Positions 23,628 to 35,600 of a stretch of DNA of 64,000 nucleotides are shown here, one piece after another. The stretch covers positions 1 to 64,000 of the forward strand of contig JACCGJ010023578.1 of the NCBI GenBank assembly GCA_013407085.1. The letters are read 5' to 3'. The stretch comes from Atriophallophorus winterbourni (taxonomy: Eukaryota > Platyhelminthes > Trematoda > Plagiorchiida > Microphallidae). The position numbers and the translations under genes are program-made. Position 1 is the stretch's first letter; each line of letters opens with the position of its first letter. The notes under the pieces are model-generated. The model had not been told where the DNA came from and did not search any database. It saw only the letters and a program-made list of their open reading frames with translations.

Positions 23628-26600
23628 CTGTTTGAGTAGAACGTAAACAATGAGATAGAGAAATGTTGAGGACTGATTTGAAAATTCAGTACGATTACCA
23701 TCGCTCGATTCCTATTTCAGGAATAACATCATTTATAATCGTGAGTACGGGTATCGGTTTATTTACTGTGAGTCCTAGTCGAGATTATGAAAAAAGCCTT
23801 GCTTTCTTGTCAAATCATTGCAGTTTCTACCACTTCGCTTTTTTCCCCTTCAATCCAGCATTTGTCTAGTCGTTTGAAATCTTTAATGTCAATATCGGTC
23901 GTGTTCAACATTCACATTATCTTCAGTCTACTGCTTCTATTCTCTCTCGCATCTCATCTCAAACGGTTGTTCTTATATTTGATGAATTTAATACCCACCT
24001 ATTGTGGAAATTAGTAATTGTATTTGCTTGCAGCAACTCATTTTCTTTTCCGTCACGTAGACACCATCACCTCTACACAAACTCACGTGTTTACCGCTAA
24101 GGAGCACGTGATCATTTTGACCGACTCAGAGTGACCTTGAGGAAAAAAGCCTCGTGATGCGTGCGAAACGTTTTCGGCTACTGCGTGTGGACACTGGAAA
24201 GACCTGAGCAGCTACCCAGCCAATTTTTCTGAACAGGTCACGATGAATATAGTCACGCTAGAGGTTCGTGCGCACTGCTATATTGGTGCGCGTTTCGTAT
24301 GTGATCTACCTACATGTTTCTAGTTTAGCTTGTGATCAACCTCAATATTAATAAATTGGAATGAGCAGGAAAACTATATGTGATTGGTTCAACATAGGTC
24401 TAGAAGTTCGCTCTTCAATAGTGTCGGTCAATAAGCGAGGTCAAATGGTGGGAACTGAAGAAGAAAATACAATTGAGGTCGTCTTCTAAATGGTGATGGA
24501 AGAGCCGAATCAAGTGACAGTGGAGCAGTTGTTGTAAACAACAGGAACCACAAACGAAGAATAGACAAGCCATGGGGTTTTGGTCTTAACAATGTATTGG
24601 ATTGTTGTTACTTAACATTGCCAAAAAGTCAGAGCTACTTTAGAACCAATTATTCGAATACAAGTTCATGAAGGCTCCATGATCCACTCAGATGAATGGC
24701 CTGCCTACTCGACCCTGAATCGCTATTTCAATCATTCCACCCCTCAACCACCAGCAAAGTTATATGAATCATCAAGATGGAACACATACGCAAAACATTG
24801 AACGATCTTGGCTGGAAGCTAAAATTCGTATTCTCAAAAAGATGAGAGGAGTTACAATGCACATATTGCAATCCCATTTAGACTTTATTAGCTGGAAAAT
24901 TCTACGCTCAAATCAAGAAAATCTTTGTGTCTCTTTTTAAATGATATTCACACTGTATATTGCTAATTATTATATTAAATAATTTCTTTTTTAGTAGATC
25001 ATATTTCTTGCGTAGATCACATACTAAACCGGCACCGCCTTATTTTGTCTACTTCCGATTTCATTTAACCCCCCTTCGAGTAAAAAAAATAACGTCGCAT
25101 GAAAACTGGTTCTCAGAAGTTCGAAATGTAAACTTTGATAAAACTTGTGCTTGTTTTGATTAAGATGAACGAAAATATCGTGTATTCGTTTCACAAGCAT
25201 ACGGTCATTATTAACCGATTTTAAATTAGTTCCATGTGTTTCAGCCATCCTGAATTAACGTGCTGTATATTATCACTATAACAGTGAAAACATTTTCAAG
25301 GTTTCAACTTGTAAGACCCTGTTGGATGAGGTTGGCATGGTCAACCTGTTTAATATCATGTGCCCACACGCATGTGGGCTTACAAGTTCAACCCTTGAGT
25401 ACCATTCCTCCAATTTTTCAAGGCATACGGATGCGGTCCTCACTGTCCCTACCTTATGCTCGCAAACAGCACGTGATTGGTCGTAGGGTGTGTGCTGCAC
25501 CTGATTTATGTTTCAAGCTCATGGGGTTTAACCCCAACCACATATGCGTCGGCACAGGTTATTGAACAGGTTGTACGCGCCAACCTTATTCAGCAATGGC
25601 TTTCGTGTTCAAGCCTTGTTAATTTTTCTCTATTATTTCAAAGCATGCACATCCTGATCTTACTGTTCCTACCTGATGAGTGCAAACTGCACGAAACCGG
25701 TCGTAATGTGATAGAAATACATGCAAATACGAATTAGTAAGCTTGTTATGACTTACTTTCTCTTTGAGCAGCATCACAACTGCGGATTTTCCTTCGTAAG
25801 CATGGTCTTTGAATCGCGGATCAAGAAGTGTGGCGAGCTGTAGTGTGTCCTTAATCTTTCCTTGTGGAGGATATGCGTGCAGTAGACGTTCTTTGATGGC
25901 TAGTTTGAATTGTTCCACGCATGAGTCCGAATTAGATTCAGCGTCTGAAGCCAGGTGAATTTCGGTAAGTGTGTGCATGATGGGGTCCACCATTGAAGCA
26001 GTCAGCTTTAGTTCTTTACGTCGATGCAAGAGTTGCAGTGTCTGATTCATTGTCTGTATGGTAGCAAGGAGAATTAGATGAATAATACGCAACCTCTTAA
26101 AGGACAATATGAATTAGAATTTTGTCGAAAAACAAAGAAGAGTCCAATCACGTGTGACAACTGTGATTTATACTAGTGGGGTTTCGTAATTTGAATCAAT
26201 CATTCAAGCTTTTTAATCCTTTTAATCCCCTCTTATAATAGTTGATGCAGAATAGTATACGTTAAAATTGACACGAATATTCTGGTGTGTAATTATTCGA
26301 TACCAGATCGCTAGGTCCAATGACACTGCAGTCACTCAGGGTGAAGTATTCAGAATATGAATTAAACCGCGAAGGTAAACCTTATCTTTACTCGAATGTG
26401 CTTTACGAAGCAATTGCTGTTTGTTGTCTGAAAGAAATTGATTGCCGGGGTTAAAATCATTTCTTAGGTGCAATTTTTAGAACTCATTACTCAGTTAACT
26501 TTGCATCAAGTTTTAAAAATTTGCTAATTGTTTGTATTTGGTTCATCGTTGTACTGATCAACATTAGTAAAAATTGAAATAATCGCGGGTAATATTTTTT

Positions 26601-29600
26601 TAAAAATTGCAAGGAAAATTTAGTTTTTATTGATGATTGAGACTACCAGTACAACATAAAGCGCATTTCCATATTGACTTGGAACAAATTTGCTTCCAGT
26701 CCCATTACCTCATGGGTATCAGATATACGAACGAAAAACTCTGGCACGTCGCCTTCCGCTGATCGTTTAAAATGTGCTCACCTCAAAGACCACCTTCAAT
26801 CGATCGATGTCCTTTGCCTCGTCCAAGGTGAAGTTTGAGTCCTTTGTGGACTGTGCGATCGACTGTATCACCATGAACGCTTCCGACCACGTATACCGTT
26901 TCACGTCGTTGCTAGCCGACGTCCCTTTCGGTTCATTAATTTCTTGTCGTAAACCTTGACACTTTTGCAGTAATGTTCGGATTCCCGGAGAATTCAGTCC
27001 AACCTGATGGAAATCAATTTCCATGTCATAAGAATTATTATTAATTATGGGAATTTTTAAATTTATTATTTCAAATTGGAGTTATTGTTAATTGTAATTG
27101 TAAGTTGGACAATTTGAGCTGCTCTTACGGCGCTGAGATCAAAATGTTACGTTCTCAACCGATCAAAGCAACACAGAATGTGACCAGTTGCACTGAGTGA
27201 CCTGAGCAAAAATTGATCCGCAGCTTGTTCCGGTGTTCTGATATTTTTGAATGTATTGGGCTGAAACGTTTGATTCAATTCACTACCCACAAAAAGACAC
27301 ACAAAGTGGTTTTACGTATACAATTTCGTGACGTAACTGGTATTTCACGGGAATGCTATTTGTCGCAAAAATGCATGATTATTAGATCGTTTAAATATCT
27401 CACAATTTGATACATCTATTTTAAGCGAAAACCGATGCGAACCAAATGGACAAAATTCTTCAGTCGAAATTTTGTTGTTGTTTCCTTGTAGTAAACGAGG
27501 CTGAATTTCATTGTACCGGTGCCAGTAAAGCAAAATAATTCTCTTTCTATCTCCGCTCTCTAAACAATGAGGATATTATGCGATTAAACCATCACTAAGG
27601 GCAATTTGTAATGTTAAATAATACTGGATTTCCTTGGCAGCTTTTTCTTGGCGATTACTTTGATGGTTTATAATTAATTGAAATGGTTTTCATTGTGTGT
27701 TTGCATTATCAACTTTTTGTTCCTGGGTCCAAAATAAAGATAGCGTGACTGATATATCTTTTCCGCTGGTAACAGGCACCAATTTTATTGACATGATACG
27801 TATTTGTGCTTTATTCAAAAAAGAATTGTACTTTACGTAAACATATGCAATATTCGCGGAGATTTTCAGTACTTTTCACCGGTAGTATCAGTGTAACAGT
27901 TATAAACGTGACATCATGAAAATGCGGACCAGTTATTTATCTAAACTTTTGAGAGCAACCGAATGGAATTTCTTTCTCATTTGAAACGGACCTGCATTGA
28001 TGTTGCCAGTTCTGTCACGAGACAAGGTATGACAAGGAATTGAACTTCTCCTTTCGGGTGAACTTCTTCATGCTTCAGCAGTAATTTCAATTGGTCAACT
28101 TGATTCGTAACTATGGGAATCGGTTGAGTTTGTGCTTGAAATGTTTGCAGCGAGCTGGCAAGTTGCGCCAAATAATCTTGCACTTGAGACGCGGTTTGTA
28201 TCTGCCATAAGAGTAGATGTGAAATAAACGTTTAATACAGTTCAATAGATAGGTATTATAAAACGCTGAGCGAAATGTCATCTCTCTGTCACCCGGGTAT
28301 TCAGAGCAAATAAATAGATTTGAACCATTTCCCTAATTCAAAATGCATTACCGTTGCTATAGCGGCCTAAGAATTCGGGATTGCTGTTTAATGCATGAAT
28401 CACTTGTTCATGTTTAATTTTATTTTGATCGTCACATGCAGTATTGCATAAAATAAAGAGTTTAATTGAGTATAGCCGAACCATACTAAATGACTGTTGC
28501 TTGTCTAATCGAAATCTGACAAATGCAAATAAAATTAGAGCAGCATTAATAAATAGGCCGACATTAGCAACACTTCTTTCTGTACACTTAATTCAAATCT
28601 TTCTAGGCTAATCTACCTGGTGCATCCAGGGGTTCTCTCTTACTCTAATATGAAATATACACTGGGGAGGAGCAGATACAGCTCTTGGCTGCTGAACGCC
28701 GATCATGCTGCCGGCGTGCAACTGACGCAATACAACCGAGTTCTGACTTTCGTTGCCAGCGCTGCGGGAGAGATTGTTCCTCCCGAATCGGACTGTTTAG
28801 TCATTCCAAAAACTGCAAAACATGAACATTCACGCGATTGTGATCTACATCCATGGTCGACATCGACCGAAGGAGGCCAACAACATCAACACTAATATTG
28901 CGCTAAAGAAGGTTTTGAAACATATCCATCAACCTGACCTACTACAGCAATGCATGATTCCATGATCCCATACAGCGGTAAAGCACAATATTAGCCCCAG
29001 CTACCCTTGTCAGGTAACAGGCTTCCGCTTCTTTTACCACAAACTAAACCGGTGTAGGATGTGTCTTTCGCTATTTTCACAAGTTAGGAAACAATAAACA
29101 CGAATTCTTTCGGATTAATCTGATTCTGTTCGTCAGTAACACAACGCAAAACCTCACTACAGAGAGCATCGCATCTAAACGTGACGCTTAGGAAAACAGT
29201 GGATTATGAATAAGGATAAGATAACAGATAACAGATCAAAAGGCGAAAATGCATATAAATCTGCAGCATCATAGTTAAACATTATACAAATCCAATAAAG
29301 CTTTCATTCAAATTTAGAACCAGACTGTTTCGGATGGGTACAAGCCTATTCCGAGTAGTGGTTGTGCGGAATAATATTGGGCAAACGTCTAATTCCGATT
29401 TTTCTGTCTGAGAACGTATGCATCTTGGACCCACAATGAACGTTGTCAGTAATCACACAAAGGCATCGGGGTTGGCAGAGTAGAAGCTTCACACTCATAA
29501 AACATTGAAGTACTTCTTTGTAAAAAAAACGCTTAAGCATGCAGCTATGGAGCAAACATTTTCTCTCTCTCGTTTTTTTTAAAATTGAACCACTTTTTAT

Positions 29601-32600
29601 TCTCCAAATGATGTAGCTTCGATATTGTTGGTCTTCAGTCTCTTCCTAACTGGTATAACTAATGCCAACAAAATTGCATTTAGATGAAATCATACTGTAG
29701 CGTTACCTACCATAGTAATTTGTTCCAAGGAATCCCAGAAAATAATCTTTTAGTTGCTCAAACTTAGTGATCTTGTGTACCTCAAAGCATTTACCGTTGC
29801 TGGGGTTATGGGCACAATTTGAGCAATAAAATCATTGTTATTGTGTTTACACTTGAAGAGATGATAATGTAACTGTTTTGAATCGTTGTTATAGCAACCC
29901 TATTTGGATTAAGGTCAAACATTTTACTTGAATTTTTCAGTAATTTGCTCGCATGTTCTTCTAAATCGCCAGTATTTATAATATAATTTAGCAACCACCC
30001 AAATCTATCGACCAGTATATATGTATCCGCATAATAACTGATAACAAATCAAGCAATGCTCACCAAAACACAATCTCGCATTTGTTTCAGCGACTTGGCA
30101 CTTTGCAAATTCAATCCATGAATCTCCACGTTCATATAGTAACTGTGGTTCCCGGGATCTTTGGCGTTAAGCTGCCAGAGTTCCGCAGCAAATGCGCATC
30201 TGACAGAATCGGATGCCTTGGAATTATTCACAAATTGCTGCAATTCAATTTGCAATGCATCTTTGGCCTCGCCGACAGCACGTGGTAGGATTTCTTGTCG
30301 AAGTTGTTCCGTCGAAGGTATGGAATGTGGCGTCAGAAAATGTATCAGATCCTGAAAAATGATAAAGTTTTGAAATCACACAATTCCAAAGATTAAATCG
30401 TTTAATCAAGTCATTTTACAAAGTATACTTCAGCTGAATGATCTTAAATATTTTGGCTGGCACTCGAAATTGTAGAATGTATCCAGTTCTTGCGAAACTA
30501 TAAAAATAAATCATCTCACTGCCAGTCTCCTGGGTCATGACTGTCTATTTATTTGTATGTGCCTGTCGAGTACAACGAGTTCATTCTCAACCGAACAAAA
30601 GACATTCGTTCGCAGCACCCGCATGCTCCAATCCATTCGAAATTCACATGCGGTTCCATTGAAAAACTGTGCTTCAATTTGTGTTTTGCCTGTTAAACTC
30701 GTACACTACACATGTTCACGCATGCTTGTATTCGCGTTGACAGTGCGTAGTCGTATGGCTAGGCGTCGGCTCGCTTACTGCTTGCCTGCCTGCATCGATA
30801 CCCGTTGCTTTGACACGGCAACTAAAGACACACACGCAGAGAGAGAAAGCGAGCGAGCGAGCAAGTGAGGGTATGCGGGTAGCGCAATTTTGGTTGAAAC
30901 GAAATTTATGAGCGACGAGTAAAACACGGCACTCACCTCAAACCCGGTTCCTTCGACAACACTCAACGGAGCCAAATCTCGTATCAGAAAGTGCACGAGC
31001 TCTTTGACAAATTCGTCCTGGTGCGATGGCAGATTTGTGGGTCTGTCATCTTGGTCGGCCTTATAATTTAAATGGTTTTTGTATTCTGTGTTTTCCTGGA
31101 GGCCACTCGCGTCGGTATTCAAGATTCTTCGTTTCTGAAAATGTTACAAAACACGTTGGATTATCATTGGGAACTGACATAGATAAAGTCAATTGTTTTG
31201 AGTAAGATGATGTCACAGCTCGGCTTAAATTTCAATGCCTTGGAATTGTGGTAATTACTGTTTATTTTGGGGGTTCACTATAGGATTTACTCGTTAATGG
31301 CCTTATCTCGATAGCAATTTCCCGTTAGCACGAAGCTAGAAGGATGATATTAACGCCAAGGGTCTATGCGCCAGTCTGTCAGACATTATTTTTCTCATTT
31401 TTATCGGGACCCATTTACAACTGATATGATATTTGCAACCATTGCATGTTTCGAACCGCGAACAATAAATCGAGAGGCGCACCTCTTAAACCACTTCGAC
31501 ATCGTGTCCAATTAATAAACGAAGGCTTGCGGATCCTGATCATTCTGGGCCTTGTTGTTGTTGGCCTCCTTTGGCCGATATCGACCGTGAATGCAAATCA
31601 CAAGCGCATAATGTTTTCATGCTTCGCAGATTTTCAGAGGAAGAATCCCTTGAGCAGTGCTCATAGCGATAGGCAACACTCGCAAGAACGATGTCAATGG
31701 CACGCTGATCTACGATTAGCAGCTAGGAGTAGTATCTTCTCCTCCCCAGCTTGCAGATGACACTTTACACAGTGCCGCCAAAGTGAGCGGTCAAGAGCAA
31801 GGTCTTCCCAACTCGACGGGCCATTGTCAAGAGCTTTCATATCTCTTTCGCAAACGTCTCTGTACCGCTAGTGCTTACCGGTCTAATTCTTGATATCGAC
31901 ACACCATAGCTGGGACTAGATAATGAGTATTAACGGCAGTAAACGGGTCGTGATGAGATCGAAAAGCATGCAAATTCGGATATTTTATTAACTCTCTTCT
32001 TTCAATCAACAATTTTATATACTAGAAGATTTTGTATTAAAATGAATTTAGAGCATATGCTCAGCAATTTAGTCATTAAGCATAATTTTTACCGCCCACG
32101 CAAGTCCAAGCCGTGAACCTAAAGTTCAAAAGGCGTCTATTTTTGGTGATTCTTTCTCAGTCACATTTAAAATGAGTTCGAAAACAGGTAGAGAGCCAAT
32201 CTATTCACAAACGTGTTCTCTATAAGTCCAACTACACCGCTCGTTCGAGCGATGCTCACACATGGCGCACACTGAAACTTATCGATCGATCGATCGAGCG
32301 ATCGAGCGAGCGAGCGATTGCTTAATCGATCGAAAAGCACTGAAAACTCACCGTGAAATGATCCGGTGAAATATAGATCGGTTTGGCACGTTTTCGTTTG
32401 GTTGACGTCGAGCCGGTTGTTGTTAAACTTTCTGCATGTTGTATTTTTATAAGTGGCACTGGGGAAGAGGTGGGATTTTTGTTCCTAGACAAATCCAACG
32501 TTTCATCCCAGTCCTCGGACTCGACACTGCTTGGTTCATCTACCACCTTCACCTCAACAGATGGATCACTGGTGTTGTTAATGTTACTGATATCGCGACT

Positions 32601-35600
32601 GGTGTTGTTTTGGTGGTTGTCATTAGATATCATGGTTTTCGAACTCTGTGATTGTTTTGTAAATATGGGCCAATTCAGATTCTTCTCATCTTCCTTGTTT
32701 GACATCATGTTGTTCGCATCGTTACTTACATCGAATTTAGGATTCGCGCTCAGAAATTTCCAAACCATCGAAGGGTCAATGAGTGTAGCCGGGTTGTTTA
32801 GCATCTTCGTCTGAGACCAATTGGGTAACCATGGGGAAGAGCTAAGCCATTGTGATTTTTCTTGCTCCGTGGTTTGTTGTAGAACAGTAGAGAATGGATC
32901 AATTTGTTGGTATTGTATTCTATCTCCACCATTTGGGACGGAGTGATTGACAATGTTTATTAAGTTGCCAAATGTCCCAGCGAAATCCACTGCATTTTGC
33001 TGCGAGTGTTGATTTGAATGAACGTTCAAGTGTTCCCGTTGTAGGTGGTCCTGGAGACTGGCAAATTTGGATTGGTGTTTGGAATCGTTCAAGCTCAAAT
33101 TAATACCATTCACTGAGGTCAAATCTTTTGGCAAGTCTGTGACCTGGTGGTCCACTTTGGTGGTTTGTGGTGACCAATATCTCAATTGTGGAGGTGACCT
33201 TAGTTGGCCATTTTCCGCCGAACATACTGGCGAGGTACTAGTGGTCGTTGCACCCGAAGGACTGGTCACACTGAGACCGAGTCCAGAACTGGACGATGGA
33301 GATAGATCGTTCAATACTGATGTCGCGGGAAGATTTAGCGTATGGGAGAATGCGGTAACAGCGTGTAACAACGTAGTTCTATCGAACATGGGAAGCTGAA
33401 GAAAATTGTTGTTAGTCGGATGTTGTTGTGATGTGATGGTGTCCAATTTGTCGATTAGTTTTGTGTTCGAGCCGAGAAAATTACTCTCAGGCATTGGATT
33501 GAGATTACGATCGGTTGTGGGTAAATACTTGCATGCATCTTTGTTCATAGCCTCGGTTGATAGAAGCACCTCATTGATGAGAGCACGATGTTGCTGCTCG
33601 CTCAAACCAGGGTAGCAGCCCAACTGTGAGAGAATTGAAAAGTATATGATTAGATTACAATAGGATAATAATTATCGATTCACAACTTTCCTATACTTAA
33701 TTTAATGCCAGAATTATCTGGAAGAGGAATAAAAAGAAATAAGAAAGAAAGAATATCTGTATCGCGTTGAAAGATGCCAAAAACGACGTGGACAGTGACA
33801 GCTAAATAGCGAGTAGAATTGAACATTATCGATTAGTGTTCTGAGAAGTTATGAGTTAAAGTCCCAATTTTACACTAATAGAGATGGATTTTCTTTCACA
33901 TGTGATTGTGTGCTTTAGTTGTAGGAGAATCAAGCACGTTTTTATTCCTGCCAAAATGGAATTAATCACTATGCTGACGGCACAATTGCGTTGCTACTAG
34001 GCTGTCTACTTTCTTTCTAATATAAGATGAAGTTAAACCTTTAATAGTAGCAATAAAACCACAGTGATCGGATAAAATGCACAAAACCAATACGCTGCTA
34101 TCGACGATAAAGTGTTTACAAGTCTGCCTTCGCTTAATTTTACACCCAACATCTCAATATACCAGTCACTTGTGTAAGTTTCCATCCCTTTGTGAAAAGA
34201 TTTGAAATCTGGCGTGATGCAATCGCTATGTTGCGTTGCAATTTCGAATTTAAGTAAATTCATATGCGTCTCGTGTGAACTCTATTCTGCCAATTCAAAA
34301 TGATTTCCCTCGGGGATTTCCAGCACCACTTGTGACACCTTGACGCACCTTTCTAGATGTTGCCAACGCCAAATCTGCATTCTCACCGATTATTCAAAAT
34401 TTGAATGTGCCACCTTTGCACCTAACCTCACAGTTAATCTGGAATTCAAATGATGCGAAATTATGCCATTCGTATGGGATATTGTGATGATTTGTTCAGC
34501 AATCGTGATCCAACCGACATTTAACCACATAACATTTATTTCCTATGCCGTTTTCTGATGTTGGGTAACATTATGGTATAAGAATTTTGCATTTATTCGT
34601 TTACCTACAGATACTTGATGCGTAGAAACGAGTGCCTGTGTGTTGCATGAAAAGTTTAACCACAAATAAGCGATACTAATCAAACCACTGGTTTCCGACA
34701 GGTCGAATTATTACCGAAGTAGGAGTCATAGATACAAATTTACTGTCCATTGTATTCAATAAAAAGCATAAAACATTGGGCATCTCCATTGTCGACCAGT
34801 CTCAATTTTGCCGCGGATAGGAGAGCAAGGGGTGTATGTTTAAGGAATTGTGAGTTCAGTGAGCTAAGCACTCACACGGAAAGTCTGTGCCAATCTTTGT
34901 TGCTATTGGGCAGTCAATGTAACACGAAAAGTAAAGGTTGTCACAAAGGGTTCAAAGGCCATGGAAAAATGAGTCTTAATAGTCGAACGTTTCTATGACG
35001 ACAAACATACGTCATGTACATGGAAACCTTGATCCAACACTGAAGTATTATCACTTATTATATCCGCTAATCTCATATAAACTTAACTAAAAGAGCCTTA
35101 GTTGTGATTCATCAACTCCTTCGAATTTATAACAAAATCGGGCATTTAATTGTGAATCAATGCTTAAACTAACTCCACTCTATGATTTTGCTCTTGACAA
35201 CTGAATTTTGTTGCAAGAACACTAGCCAACACTGGTCCAAATGTGAACTGTCATATATTACCAAACTAGAACCGGAATAGTTTCAGTGTCCCACTAAAAT
35301 TCTGGCCTGAAGTGAAATTATAGAAGCCTTTGGAACAAGGCGGTTATTGTTGACGCAAATAACTTCATTAACCGTATTTTATCGGACTATAGTTTTGCAC
35401 CTGCTTTTCTAGCATAATGATGGGCCTTTGTGATTGGTAATACACCATTAGCATACGTCATATTCAACCCAACATTTTCCTTGAAATCTCATCACATTCT
35501 GTTGAATGTGTACAATCACCACGTCTAAAAGCTACAACCTCTCTAAAACTACCACAGACGAGCAACCTTTGGAAATACCCAAGACGGTATTGGTTTTTAT

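Larger units (their letters stand above)
24285..25036 (+). mobile_element. Merlin-superfamily DNA transposon, 752 bp, degenerate
   Basis: Terminal inverted repeats: 24285-24309 (GGTGCGCGTTTCGTATGTG...) and 25012-25036, 22 of 25 bases matching when the right one is reverse-complemented. The flanks give an imperfect 8-base target duplication, GCTATATT (24277-24284) and GCCTTATT (25037-25044). 8-9 bases is the size known for Merlin. Inside are transposase fragments related to ISXO2/IS1016-type DDE enzymes (see 24350-24940). It lies within the last intron of the hAT-derived gene, on the opposite strand. Confidence 0.85.

Noticed and set aside
32280..32334. Operator or protein-binding palindrome from the ATCGATCG run
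   Set aside because: Explained more simply as a tandem simple repeat grading into GAGC units.
32383..33615. Several plus-strand open frames (up to 143 codons) across exon 2 of the hAT-derived gene
   Set aside because: They mirror the real minus-strand exon, which has paired splice sites and a frame continuous with its neighbours.
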